Shown here piece by piece: positions 1 to 8,199 of a stretch of 64,000 bases of DNA. This stretch comes from Kangiella sediminilitoris (GTDB lineage: Bacteria; Pseudomonadota; Gammaproteobacteria; Enterobacterales; Kangiellaceae), in NCBI RefSeq assembly GCF_001708405.1, contig NZ_CP012418.1:1950501-2014500 (forward strand). The letters are read 5' to 3'. The position numbers and the translations under genes were made by a program. Positions within the stretch are counted from its first letter, which is position 1. Every line of letters starts with the position of its first letter. The notes under the pieces are model-generated. The model did not search any database. It saw only the letters and a list, made by a program, of their open reading frames with translations, and was not told the DNA's origin.

Positions 1-989
1 TGATAGAAAATATTACCTACATCATTATCGGTATTACTCTTCTGATGTGGAGCGCTGATCGCTTTACTGACGGCGCAGCAGCGATCGCCCGAAACCTTGG
101 TGTGTCTCGACTAATTGTAGGACTGACAATTGTTGCCATCGGTTCATCAGCTCCAGAAATTTTCGTATCAATACTGGACTCATTTAAGACCTGTGCTCCC
201 GATAAACCAGATTGTGGCCCAGAAGTTGCTATTGGTAACGCCCTAGGCTCCAATATTACCAATATTGCACTGGTTCTAGGCATTACTGCACTGGTAAAGC
301 CGTTATTAATTCATTCGACACTGCTAAGAAGAGAGATTCCGATCCTGTTTCTCTGCTCTTTAGCTGTCTTTTTCTTCTTTCTTGATTTACGCCTCAGTCA
401 TATTGAAGGGTTTATTTTACTGGGAGCTTTGGTTTTATATTTCATCTGGTTAGTGCGCACGGGTATACAGTCCCGCCAGAAGCATGACCCAATGGTTGAC
501 GAGTTGATTGAGGAACTGCCCGAAGGTATGCCCACAGGCAAAGCAACCTTTTGGGTCATTTTAGGTCTTGTCTTGCTGGTAGGAAGCTCAAAGCTTCTTA
601 TCGTTGGTGCCAGTGGAATTGCCACCGCTTTCGGTGTGTCAGAAACAGTCATTGGCCTGACCATCGTTGCCTTGGGGACCAGCTTGCCAGAGCTTGGCGC
701 TTCGGTTGCCAGTGTCTTGAAAAATGAACACGAAATTGCCATCGGGAATGTCATTGGTTCCAACATATTCAACCTACTTGGAGTACTCGGCATCCCTGCA
801 GCTATCGCTGCGCCAGTGATAGAGGATAAGATCCTTTATGTTGATTACCCCCTGATGCTGGCCTTAATCATAGCAACCGCCATAATGGCCTATGGCATAC
901 GCGGTACCGGTAAAATCAACCGTATCGAGGGCGGTATTTTAGTTGCTGTCTTCCTGGGGTATTATATAGTTCGGTTCTTCGTACTCTAA
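1..989 (+). CDS. yrbG: Calcium/sodium antiporter, YrbG type (start one base outside the window)
   Basis: Inner-membrane cation exchanger of the CaCA family, 329 residues if complete. The two internally duplicated alpha repeats are plain: GLTIVAIGSSAPE in the N-terminal half and GLTIVALGTSLPE in the C-terminal half, each with the family's acidic residue, separated by a hydrophilic loop (KHDPMVDELIEEL). Both halves are rich in membrane helices. The frame is open to the left edge, and window bases 1-2 (TG) would complete an ATG with an A at base 0, giving an N-terminus MIENITYIIIG. The in-frame ATG at 45 would cut the first helix. It lies just upstream of kdsD, as yrbG does in E. coli. The exact ion specificity cannot be read from sequence. 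Confidence 0.9.
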   Translation, partial: IENITYIIIGITLLMWSADRFTDGAAAIARNLGVSRLIVGLTIVAIGSSAPEIFVSILDSFKTCAPDKPDCGPEVAIGNALGSNITNIALVLGITALVKPLLIHSTLLRREIPILFLCSLAVFFFFLDLRLSHIEGFILLGALVLYFIWLVRTGIQSRQKHDPMVDELIEELPEGMPTGKATFWVILGLVLLVGSSKLLIVGASGIATAFGVSETVIGLTIVALGTSLPELGASVASVLKNEHEIAIGNVIGSNIFNLLGVLGIPAAIAAPVIEDKILYVDYPLMLALIIATAIMAYGIRGTGKINRIEGGILVAVFLGYYIVRFFVL

Positions 990-1045
990 GGTCGAGTACA
1001 ATAACTCAAATAATTCATATATAGCAGGCAGTTAGGAGTAAAGGT

Positions 1046-2026
1046 TTGAGTCAACAGCCAAGCAAGCAACAGTTCCTAGAAAGCGCTGAGCGCGTTATCA
1101 ATATTGAAAGCCAGGCCGTTGAGCAACTTAAGAGCCAGCTTAATAATGACTTTTTTGCTGCTTGCCAGCGTTTACTAAACTGCCAGGGAAAAGTTGTCGT
1201 CATTGGTATGGGAAAATCAGGACATATCGGCGGTAAAATGGCTGCTACGTTTGCCAGTACCGGCACTCCTGCTTTCTTTGTACACCCTGCAGAAGCCAGT
1301 CATGGTGACCTCGGAATGATCGAAGAGCGTGATGTCGTTATTGCTCTTTCGAACTCAGGGGAGACTCATGAAGTTACATCCCTTATTCCTGTAATTAAGC
1401 GCCGCAAAATTCCGCTAATCAGTATAACCAGTAATCCGGACTCCAGCCTGGCTAAAGCGAGCGCAATCCATCTTACAGTTAAAGTTCAACAGGAAGCATG
1501 TCCTCATAATCTGGCACCCACAGCCTCAACTACAGCAGTATTGGCTTTAGGGGATGCGATTGCAGTGGCACTACTGGAAGCGAAAGGTTTTACACCTGAT
1601 GATTTCGCTCTATCCCACCCGGGTGGGAGTCTGGGTAAGCGACTTTTATTACAGGTGGACGACCTGATGCATAGTGCTGAAAGTTTTCCGGCAGTTACCC
1701 CTGACACTCCTATCAAAGATGCCCTGTTAGAAATGACAGACAAACGTTTGGGAATGACGGCAATCCTAGATAAGGATCACTCGTTACTGGGCATTTTTAC
1801 AGACGGCGATTTACGACGAGCCTTTGAAAAAGGAGTCGGTGTTGATGCCATCATCGAGGACGTAATGACCAAAGGATGTAAAACTATTACAGCAGATGCC
1901 CTGGCGGTAGATGCCTTTGGGTTAATGGAGCAGAACAGCATTACCTGTCTTATTGTGGTAGACGATAAGAATAAGCCTCTGGGCGCGGTTCATATGCATG
2001 ATTTATTAAAAGCAGGAGTGGTGTGA
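1046..2026 (+). CDS. kdsD: D-arabinose 5-phosphate isomerase
   Basis: Converts D-ribulose 5-phosphate to D-arabinose 5-phosphate, the first step towards Kdo for LPS inner core. The 326-residue protein has the family layout: an N-terminal SIS sugar-isomerase domain (about residues 40-180, with GMGKSGHIGGKMAATFAST and SNSGETHEV) and two C-terminal CBS domains (about 208-326). The start is TTG at 1046, chosen because a good ribosome site (TTAGGAG, 1032-1038) lies 7 bases upstream and the N-terminus has normal length. Its stop overlaps the start of kdsC (TGATG), indicating translational coupling. KpsF or GutQ paralogues are alternatives, but the kdsC-lptC neighbours support KdsD. Confidence 0.95.
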   Translation: MSQQPSKQQFLESAERVINIESQAVEQLKSQLNNDFFAACQRLLNCQGKVVVIGMGKSGHIGGKMAATFASTGTPAFFVHPAEASHGDLGMIEERDVVIALSNSGETHEVTSLIPVIKRRKIPLISITSNPDSSLAKASAIHLTVKVQQEACPHNLAPTASTTAVLALGDAIAVALLEAKGFTPDDFALSHPGGSLGKRLLLQVDDLMHSAESFPAVTPDTPIKDALLEMTDKRLGMTAILDKDHSLLGIFTDGDLRRAFEKGVGVDAIIEDVMTKGCKTITADALAVDAFGLMEQNSITCLIVVDDKNKPLGAVHMHDLLKAGVV

Positions 2027-2565
2027 TGATAAAACCACACTATTCAGAAGAGTTACTGGAAAAAGCTGCCCGCATTAAACTATTAATATGCGACGTTGAT
2101 GGTGTGCTGAGTAATGGCCAGGTTATTATTGGCAACCATGGTGAAGAGTTAAAAACGTTCAATATTAAAGATGGCTTTGGCCTTAAGAGTTTAATGAAGC
2201 ACGGTGTCGAGGTTGCAATCATCACTGGCCGCAACTCTGAAATCGTAGCCAAACGTTGCCAGGAACTATCGATCCAGCACTATTACCAAGGACAGCAGAA
2301 CAAAATAGCAGCTTATACCGAACTCTGTGAGAAACTCTCTATCCAGCCTTTCGAGGTCTGTCATGTGGGTGATGACCTGCCAGACCTGCCGTTAATGCGC
2401 CGTTCAGGCCTTGGTGTTACAGTATCTGATGGGCACTGGTTTGTTCGCGAACATGCTGACTGGGTCACCGACAGTAAAGGTGGTCACGGTGCTGTACGGG
2501 AAATTACCGATATGATACTACAAAGCCAGTCGGGGCTAGAGTCTCTTCACCGGGAGTATTATTGA
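2026..2565 (+). CDS. kdsC: 3-deoxy-D-manno-octulosonate 8-phosphate phosphatase
   Basis: Haloacid-dehalogenase-type phosphatase that removes phosphate from Kdo-8-P to give Kdo for LPS. About 179 residues, normal for this small tetrameric subgroup without a cap domain. Motif I is CDVDGVLSNG (nucleophile Asp in DVDG), motif II is ITGRNS, and the late acidic motif is GDDLPDLPLM. A GTG at 2023 is in frame, but ATG at 2026 overlaps the kdsD stop as TGATG and sits about 8 bases after CAGGAG (2012-2017), so I prefer 2026. The 3' end overlaps lptC in the same way. Confidence 0.95.
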   Translation: MIKPHYSEELLEKAARIKLLICDVDGVLSNGQVIIGNHGEELKTFNIKDGFGLKSLMKHGVEVAIITGRNSEIVAKRCQELSIQHYYQGQQNKIAAYTELCEKLSIQPFEVCHVGDDLPDLPLMRRSGLGVTVSDGHWFVREHADWVTDSKGGHGAVREITDMILQSQSGLESLHREYY

Positions 2566-3119
2566 TGACATTTTTGAAAGGTCGCCAAATATTATGGTTA
2601 CTAGTACCAGGTACTTTCGTGGTGGCCTTTCTGTGGGATAGCTCTGTTGAGAACAGACCTGACTTTGTAACCTCCAACAACAACCCAGACTACTATCTGG
2701 TGAATACCTCAACCCTGGAGTTTAACGAACAAGGTGAAACAACACGAAAATTTACCAGTAGCAAAACGTCCCACTTTAAAGATATTATGCAAACTCGTTT
2801 GGAACAGCCAAACTTTGTGGTGATGTCTCCAGACCGCCGCTGGCAGATTACGGCTGAGAAAGCCGTTAACAATGAACTGAGCGAACAGCTTGAGCTTGAA
2901 GGAAATGTGATAATTGAGCTCAACTCACAAAGTCAGCGACCTCCAATGACACTGACAATGCCACAATTAATGATTGATTTTACCACTCAAACGGCTTTTA
3001 CAGATGCTGCAGTTGAGTTGAACAACACTATTTTTCGGCAAAGAGCCAAGGGCATGACAGCCGACTTGAAAGAAAATACGATTAAGTTTAAATCTCAAGT
3101 TGTCTCTGAAGAACTATGA
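2565..3119 (+). CDS. lptC: LPS export ABC transporter periplasmic protein LptC
   Basis: Bitopic inner-membrane protein that passes LPS from the LptB2FG transporter to periplasmic LptA. The 184-residue protein has one N-terminal membrane anchor (ILWLLVPGTFVVAFLW) followed by a periplasmic beta-jellyroll region with alternating hydrophobic strands, typical of the family. TTG at 2562 is also possible, but ATG at 2565 forms TGATG with the kdsC stop and lies 8 bases from CGGGAG (2551-2556). Sequence conservation in LptC is low, so the call rests on length, topology and its place between kdsC and lptA. Confidence 0.92.
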   Translation: MTFLKGRQILWLLVPGTFVVAFLWDSSVENRPDFVTSNNNPDYYLVNTSTLEFNEQGETTRKFTSSKTSHFKDIMQTRLEQPNFVVMSPDRRWQITAEKAVNNELSEQLELEGNVIIELNSQSQRPPMTLTMPQLMIDFTTQTAFTDAAVELNNTIFRQRAKGMTADLKENTIKFKSQVVSEEL

Positions 3120-3946
3120 AGCAAATACTAACTATTACATTAGGTTTATCACTGCTGTCAGCACTTGTAGCAAAGGTGCCTGCAGCAGAATTTGAAAAGT
3201 CAAAATTACGCTCGGACAATTCCTATATTGAGGCTTCACAAGAGCCCCCTCTGGTAGTCTATGAGAATAATGTTGTTTACGAACATGGTCAGCTTATCAT
3301 TCGTGCCGACAAACTTATCAAGCAAGGTGAAGATGCTGGCATCATTACAGCTGAAGGTAGCCCGGTAAAAATTCATCATGTGAACGAACTTGGTGAAACA
3401 ACAGATATCGAGGCACCCAAAATAAGCTATCAGCAACAGACAGGAGAACTGGCTGCGGATGGTGATATCAAGATCATTCAACAATCCGCAGGCGATCAGC
3501 TTACTCTGATTGGTAACAAGTTACGTGCTAACCAACAGATAACTGACGGCTTCGGCTTTGTACTTAAAGGCTCACCGACTCAGTTTATTTTGAACCAGCC
3601 GAATCAATCTGAAATTACTGCTATTGCGGACACACTTCGCTCTAACGGTAAGGATAGAAAAACTCAGTTGGTCGGCTCAGTTAAACTTACACAGGGCTCA
3701 TCCAATACATCGGCAGCAATGCTAACTTATGACGGCGAGACTAAACGCATCTCGGCGACTCAAAGTGCTGACGGCTCACAACCTGTGGTCACTGAGTTCT
3801 ACTGGCAGGATGAACCGCCAGCGGAAAAAACGGAAACAGAAAAAGCCCTCGAGCAAGAGCCACAAGAAGTAGACAGCAACGTTGAGCTCGAACAAGAAAA
3901 CTCCGAAGATGATGATAAAGCCTTAGAAGAAGAGAACCAGCAGTAA
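3116..3946 (+). CDS. lptA: LPS transport periplasmic protein LptA with acidic C-terminal tail
   Basis: Periplasmic bridge component that forms a beta-jellyroll filament carrying LPS to LptDE. A cleavable signal peptide is visible ([20 protein letters not shown]). The OstA/LptA-like core spans roughly residues 30-230 ([39 protein letters not shown]). The start overlaps the lptC stop (ATGA). At 276 residues it is clearly longer than E. coli LptA (185). The extra C-terminal stretch of about 45 residues is almost purely Glu/Asp/Gln/Lys and looks disordered, and its role is unknown. lptB starts one base after the stop. Confidence 0.92.
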   Translation: MKQILTITLGLSLLSALVAKVPAAEFEKSKLRSDNSYIEASQEPPLVVYENNVVYEHGQLIIRADKLIKQGEDAGIITAEGSPVKIHHVNELGETTDIEAPKISYQQQTGELAADGDIKIIQQSAGDQLTLIGNKLRANQQITDGFGFVLKGSPTQFILNQPNQSEITAIADTLRSNGKDRKTQLVGSVKLTQGSSNTSAAMLTYDGETKRISATQSADGSQPVVTEFYWQDEPPAEKTETEKALEQEPQEVDSNVELEQENSEDDDKALEEENQQ

Positions 3947-3947
3947 C

Positions 3948-4673
3948 ATGAGTGCATTAAAGGCCCAGAATTTAGCCAAGAGCTATAAGTCCCGCAAAGT
4001 TGTTGAGAGCGTCTCACTGGAAGTCGAACAGGGTTCGATTGTCGGTTTGTTAGGCCCTAATGGCGCAGGAAAAACGACTTCATTTTATATGATTGTAGGC
4101 CTGGTACCTTCGGACGCAGGCAAGATTATGCTGGCAGACGAAGATATTACTGATAACGCCATGCACACACGCGCTCAAAAAGGAATTGGTTATTTGCCGC
4201 AGGAAGCGTCAATTTTTAGGAAGTTGTCAGTTCAAGACAATATCATGTCGATCCTTCAGCTTCGCAAGGACTTAAGCGAAGAACAGAGAGAACAAAAACT
4301 CGACGAATTGCTGGCGGAATTCCATATTGAGCATATCCGTCTCAGTCTTGGCATGAGCCTGTCCGGCGGTGAACGTCGTCGCGTAGAGATTGCCAGAGCA
4401 CTTGCTAATGATCCGAAGTTTATTCTGCTGGATGAACCATTCGCAGGGGTAGATCCTATTTCGGTGATCGAAATTAAAAGTATCATCATGCAGTTGAAAG
4501 AGCGTGGTCTGGGAGTACTTATCACAGACCACAACGTGCGTGAAACACTGGATGTCTGTGAAAGGGCCTATATCGTTGATAGTGGGAATATCATTGCCGA
4601 CGGCAACACAGATACAATCCTTTCAAATCCGGTAGTTAGGCAGCGTTACTTAGGTGAACACTTTAAAATGTGA
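3948..4673 (+). CDS. lptB: LPS export ABC transporter ATP-binding protein LptB
   Basis: Cytoplasmic ATPase that powers extraction of LPS from the inner membrane with LptF, LptG and LptC. All ABC motifs are present in 241 residues: Walker [11 protein letters not shown]-loop YLPQEASIF, signature [15 protein letters not shown], Walker [14 protein letters not shown] and switch His in ITDHNVRE. Length matches E. coli LptB. It is the last gene of the kdsD-lptB run. The gene that most often follows in Proteobacteria, rpoN, is not found downstream. Confidence 0.97.
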   Translation: MSALKAQNLAKSYKSRKVVESVSLEVEQGSIVGLLGPNGAGKTTSFYMIVGLVPSDAGKIMLADEDITDNAMHTRAQKGIGYLPQEASIFRKLSVQDNIMSILQLRKDLSEEQREQKLDELLAEFHIEHIRLSLGMSLSGGERRRVEIARALANDPKFILLDEPFAGVDPISVIEIKSIIMQLKERGLGVLITDHNVRETLDVCERAYIVDSGNIIADGNTDTILSNPVVRQRYLGEHFKM

Positions 4674-5097
4674 TCCTAGTCATTGAAAACTAAGAGCTCA
4701 TCCCCAAATTTATAATAAGCCTTGCAAGATTCTCAATCTCAGGGTAACTTGTAACTAAAGGGTCAAGAAGGAATTGATTAGCTTAGTGGTAATGACAGAA
4801 CGCCCAACATTGTACACCCTCCTAACTTGGATACACTCTAAATCCAAGAACCTACTTAAGCGTTTTTCTTATACACATAACAAGCGATCATTCCCCGGAT
4901 TCTTTTCAATCAGTAGTCTCCAGCCGAAAAAAGGAGGTGAACTATTAAACCAACCTTATTATTTCCAACCTATCCACTGTGGATACAGTATTCCGCCGAG
5001 TCATGTGGCCCCTTCGCACGTGAACTCAGGTAACCGCGCCTTAGACGTTTCGAGTTACCATCATTTACACTAATTTTTAATAGAAGGATTATTTATT
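4674..5097 (+). other. 424-bp gap where rpoN is usually found; probable hpf leader
   Basis: I see no convincing gene here. A 99-codon open frame (4774-5073, TTG start) has a poor start and no recognisable domain. Visible structure: a stem CTTGGAT/ATCCAAG near 4827-4849; a very strong ribosome-site-like AAGGAGGTGA (4931-4940) without an ATG, GTG or TTG at suitable spacing; CCTCCT (4818-4823), which could pair with AGGAGG (4932-4937); and a near-perfect hairpin TATCCAC-T-GTGGATA (about 4971-4985). An ATT-initiated 29-codon frame (4944-5033) follows the strong site. This may be a structured leader RNA of hpf. No remnant of rpoN was recognised. Confidence 0.5.
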
Positions 5098-5385
5098 ATG
5101 CAAATCAATCTAACAGGTCGTCATTTAGAAATTACAGAACCGCTAAAACAATTCGTCGATGAAAAATTTTCGAAACTAGAGCGACATTTCGACCATATCA
5201 ATAATGTTTACGTAGTCTTGAGTGTTGAAAAAATTCGCCAAATTGCTGAAGCAACCTTACATGTTAACGGTGGAGAAATATTTGCGAATAGCGAGTCAGA
5301 AGATATGTATGCTGCGATTGATTTATTGATTGATAAGTTAGACCGACAAGTGATAAAACATAAAGAAAAGATGACTCGTCACTAA
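5098..5385 (+). CDS. hpf: Ribosome hibernation promoting factor, short form
   Basis: Binds the 30S decoding region of idle ribosomes and promotes 100S dimers with RMF in stationary phase. At 95 residues it is the short HPF/YhbH class. It begins MQINLTGRHLEITEPLKQFV, has the family's KFSKLERHF segment and the basic, charged DKLDRQVIKHKEK helix near the C-terminus. It is preceded by AGAAGGA about 8 bases before the ATG. ptsN follows after 7 bases, as in the common rpoN-hpf-ptsN-rapZ cluster. Confidence 0.95.
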   Translation: MQINLTGRHLEITEPLKQFVDEKFSKLERHFDHINNVYVVLSVEKIRQIAEATLHVNGGEIFANSESEDMYAAIDLLIDKLDRQVIKHKEKMTRH

Positions 5386-5392
5386 AACCATA

Positions 5393-5875
5393 ATGCACAT
5401 ATTAGAAACTCTTGCACCCGAGCGCTGCCAGCTCGGGTTGCAAGCCTCAAGCAGGAAAAAAGCCTTACAGGTTCTCGCCAACATATTCAGCCAAAGTTGT
5501 GAATCACTTGATTCATTTGAAATACTCCAAGCACTAACTGAACGGGAGCAGGTTGGTACAACGGCAATTGGTAATGGTATAGCCCTTCCCCATGGCCGAC
5601 TAAGTAACTGCGAAAAACCCATAGCAATTCTGGCTACTCTGGACACTCCGGTAGATTTTTTTGCTTCCGATAAAGAAAACATAGATGTAATGTTTGCCCT
5701 GCTTATCCCTAAGGATCTGGATTTTCGAGACTTAGCGGGAATCGAACAAGTAAAGACAATCTTCGATAATAAAACATTTTGTGCCCAAATCAGGAATGCT
5801 CACAATAATGAAGCATTATTTGATATCATTGAACAAGCCTTTAAAGAATATGGTGAAAAGGAAAAAGCTTCTTGA
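5393..5875 (+). CDS. ptsN: Nitrogen PTS EIIA component PtsN
   Basis: Phosphoacceptor protein of the regulatory PTS-Ntr chain, influencing K+ transport and envelope stress in other Proteobacteria. The PTS EIIA type-2 fold is shown by REQVGTTAIGNGIALPHGR with the active His at residue 67, and by FALLIPKD. The length of 160 residues is normal. The stop overlaps the TTG start of rapZ. Its usual phosphodonor NPr is not encoded after rapZ here, so the donor must lie elsewhere or be replaced by HPr. That is inference. Confidence 0.94.
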   Translation: MHILETLAPERCQLGLQASSRKKALQVLANIFSQSCESLDSFEILQALTEREQVGTTAIGNGIALPHGRLSNCEKPIAILATLDTPVDFFASDKENIDVMFALLIPKDLDFRDLAGIEQVKTIFDNKTFCAQIRNAHNNEALFDIIEQAFKEYGEKEKAS

Positions 5876-6720
5876 AATTAGTCATTGTAAGCGGTCGCTC
5901 AGGCTCAGGAAAATCTGTCGTTCTTAAAGCACTAGAGGATGCAGGCTACTACTGTATCGATAACCTGCCTCTCAGCCTGACACTGAATGTCATTAATGAT
6001 CACATCTTACAAAACGATAAAATTGCTATTGGTGTAGATGCCAGAAACCCTAACACCCTGGCCAATTTTTCAGATCAAATGGAACAGATTAAAGCTGCAG
6101 CACCACAGGCTTCGGTTTTGTTTATTGATGCCGATGAAAATGTTTTACTAAAACGCTTCAGTGAAACTCGTCGACGTCACCCACTGACCAAAGAAGGTTA
6201 TTCTCTGAGGGATGCGATTAATGAAGAAAGCAACCTACTTTCTCCAGTACGCGCATCAGCTGATCTGGTTATCAACACCTCTGAACTGACTCCGCACGAA
6301 CTACGAGAGCGAGTTCGCGAAAGAGTCACCTCAAATTCAAATCAACAAATGGATGTGCGCCTTGTGTCTTTCGGCTTTAAACACGGTGCTCCAAAGGACG
6401 CGGACTTTGTTTTTGATGTACGCTGCTTACCTAACCCCTATTGGGTTGAAGAACTTCGAGACTTAACCGGTAAGGATCAGGAAATAGTAGAGTACCTATC
6501 ATCAAGTTCATTGGTTATGGAGTATACCTGGCAGCTAAAAGTCTTCCTTACTACCTGGATTCCTGAGTTCAGCAAACAGGGGCGTAGTTATTTTACCTGC
6601 GCAATTGGTTGTACTGGGGGCCGGCATCGCTCCGTTTATATGGTTGAAACCCTTGGGAAGTTCCTGAATACAAACTACCCTAACCTCACTGTTGAGCATA
6701 GTCAGCTCAACAAAATGTAA
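5872..6720 (+). CDS. rapZ: RNase adapter protein RapZ
   Basis: RNA-binding adapter that in enterobacteria delivers the sRNA GlmZ to RNase E and senses glucosamine 6-phosphate. It is 282 residues, close to E. coli (284). N-terminal P-loop GRSGSGKS (residues 8-15), Walker B-like VLFIDAD, then the conserved C-terminal domain with DVRCLPNPYW and IGCTGGRHRSVYM. The start is TTG at 5872, overlapping the ptsN stop (TTGA); the next residues MKLVIVSGRSG match family N-termini, so this rare start is well supported. Whether GlmZ/GlmY exist in this organism cannot be judged. Confidence 0.95.
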   Translation: MKLVIVSGRSGSGKSVVLKALEDAGYYCIDNLPLSLTLNVINDHILQNDKIAIGVDARNPNTLANFSDQMEQIKAAAPQASVLFIDADENVLLKRFSETRRRHPLTKEGYSLRDAINEESNLLSPVRASADLVINTSELTPHELRERVRERVTSNSNQQMDVRLVSFGFKHGAPKDADFVFDVRCLPNPYWVEELRDLTGKDQEIVEYLSSSSLVMEYTWQLKVFLTTWIPEFSKQGRSYFTCAIGCTGGRHRSVYMVETLGKFLNTNYPNLTVEHSQLNKM

Positions 6721-6819
6721 CCGGTCTCATTTTAAATCCGTCTAAGGCTCAAGCGGCTGGATTAGACTCGCCAGCTACGTTAGAATAAAGCAATAAAATC
6801 AACCACTAACAGGGTAGCT

Positions 6820-8199
6820 ATGGCTGAGAATCAAAACAATCAGACTCGTCAAGAACAGCTGCAGCTTCTTAACTCTGCCCTCGACAGTGGTCACCTTATT
6901 CCTGTCCGCAACCTGCTGGAAGAGCTCCACTCAGCGGATATCGCTCACCTTCTGGAATCCACCCCGCCAAGAGTACGTAACGTTATTTGGCAGCTGCTGG
7001 ATAAAGAACGTGAAGGTGATGTACTACAACATCTTAACGATGAAATTCGTCAGAACTTCATCGAAAACATGCAGCCGCAAGAACTGGCTAATGCACTGGC
7101 AGATCTTGATACGGATGATGTTGTGGATATTCTGGGTGATTTATCTCATAACGTCAGTAATCAGGTTTTACGCCTGCTGGATGAGCAAAACCGTGCATTA
7201 ATTGAGCACGCACTGACCTATCCGGAAGATACCGCTGGCGGTCTGATGAATACAGATACGATCATGATCAGACCTCGAGTATCGGTGGAAGTTGTGCTTC
7301 GTTACTTGCGAATTCGCGGTAATATGCCACCTCATACGGATCATCTCTACGTGGTCAATTCACGTGACGTTCTCATTGGCTCAGTTCCAATCAGCGCCAT
7401 ACTGACCTGTGATCCAGACACCTCAATCACGCAAATCGTTGACGAGGAAATGTTCACCATTCCAGCGGATATGATAGACACCGAAGTCGCACAAATATTT
7501 GAGCGTCATGATTTGGTATCAGCTCCTGTACTGGATAACGAGGGCCGTCTTTTAGGCCGTATCACCATCGATGACGTGGTTGATGTTATCCGTGAAGAAG
7601 CCGATCACTCATTAATGTCTATGGCAGGTCTGGACGAATTAGAAGATACCTTTGGTCCAGTAATGGAAACCGCAAAAAAACGTGCCGTATGGTTAGGTAT
7701 TAATTTACTAACTGTAATATTGGCGGCGCTTGTGATTGGTCTTTTTGAAAGCACCATCGGAAAGGTAACGCTCCTCGCAGTACTTTTACCCATAGTACCG
7801 AGTATGGGTGGCATTGCAGGAACCCAGACTCTCACTCTGGTTATCCGGGGTATGTCGCTTGGACATATTAGTGACGGAAACCAGTCCTACTTTCTGAAAA
7901 AAGAACTGGCAGTGAGTATCATTAACGGAATTTTATGGGCGATTATTATATCGACACTGGTTTACGCCTTTTCATTCTATCGAGAATCCGGCGTCAATCA
8001 CTTTCACCTCGCCATAACTATCGGTGGAGCCATGCTTTTCAATCTGGTAACCGGTGTTATCAGCGGAGCCAGCATACCTCTGGTTCTAAAGAAGCTCAAT
8101 ATTGATCCAGCCATTGCCGGTGGCGTGGTTCTGACCACGGTAACCGATGTTGCTGGATTTTTTGCACTACTGGGTCTGGCAACCTACTTTTTCGCTTAG
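6820..8199 (+). CDS. mgtE: Magnesium transporter MgtE
   Basis: Mg2+ channel of the inner membrane, gated by cytoplasmic Mg2+. The layout in 459 residues is typical: N-terminal superhelical domain (about 15-135), paired CBS domains (about 140-265; PEDTAGGLMNTD begins the first), a connecting helix, and five membrane helices (about 285-459) including the conserved LLPIVPSMGGIAGTQTLT pore segment. ATG at 6820 follows AGGGTAG. The last codon and stop overlap the convergent pmbA stop by 4 bp, so there is no room for a terminator between them. Confidence 0.95.
   Translation: MAENQNNQTRQEQLQLLNSALDSGHLIPVRNLLEELHSADIAHLLESTPPRVRNVIWQLLDKEREGDVLQHLNDEIRQNFIENMQPQELANALADLDTDDVVDILGDLSHNVSNQVLRLLDEQNRALIEHALTYPEDTAGGLMNTDTIMIRPRVSVEVVLRYLRIRGNMPPHTDHLYVVNSRDVLIGSVPISAILTCDPDTSITQIVDEEMFTIPADMIDTEVAQIFERHDLVSAPVLDNEGRLLGRITIDDVVDVIREEADHSLMSMAGLDELEDTFGPVMETAKKRAVWLGINLLTVILAALVIGLFESTIGKVTLLAVLLPIVPSMGGIAGTQTLTLVIRGMSLGHISDGNQSYFLKKELAVSIINGILWAIIISTLVYAFSFYRESGVNHFHLAITIGGAMLFNLVTGVISGASIPLVLKKLNIDPAIAGGVVLTTVTDVAGFFALLGLATYFFA

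Noticed and set aside
4927-4933. AAAAAAG as a frameshift site
   Set aside because: It is out of phase for an A-AAA-AAG slip in the open frame, and no downstream frame of note follows.
4774-5073. 99-codon open frame in the hpf leader
   Set aside because: TTG start with poor spacing, no recognisable domain, unlikely composition; the region looks like structured RNA.
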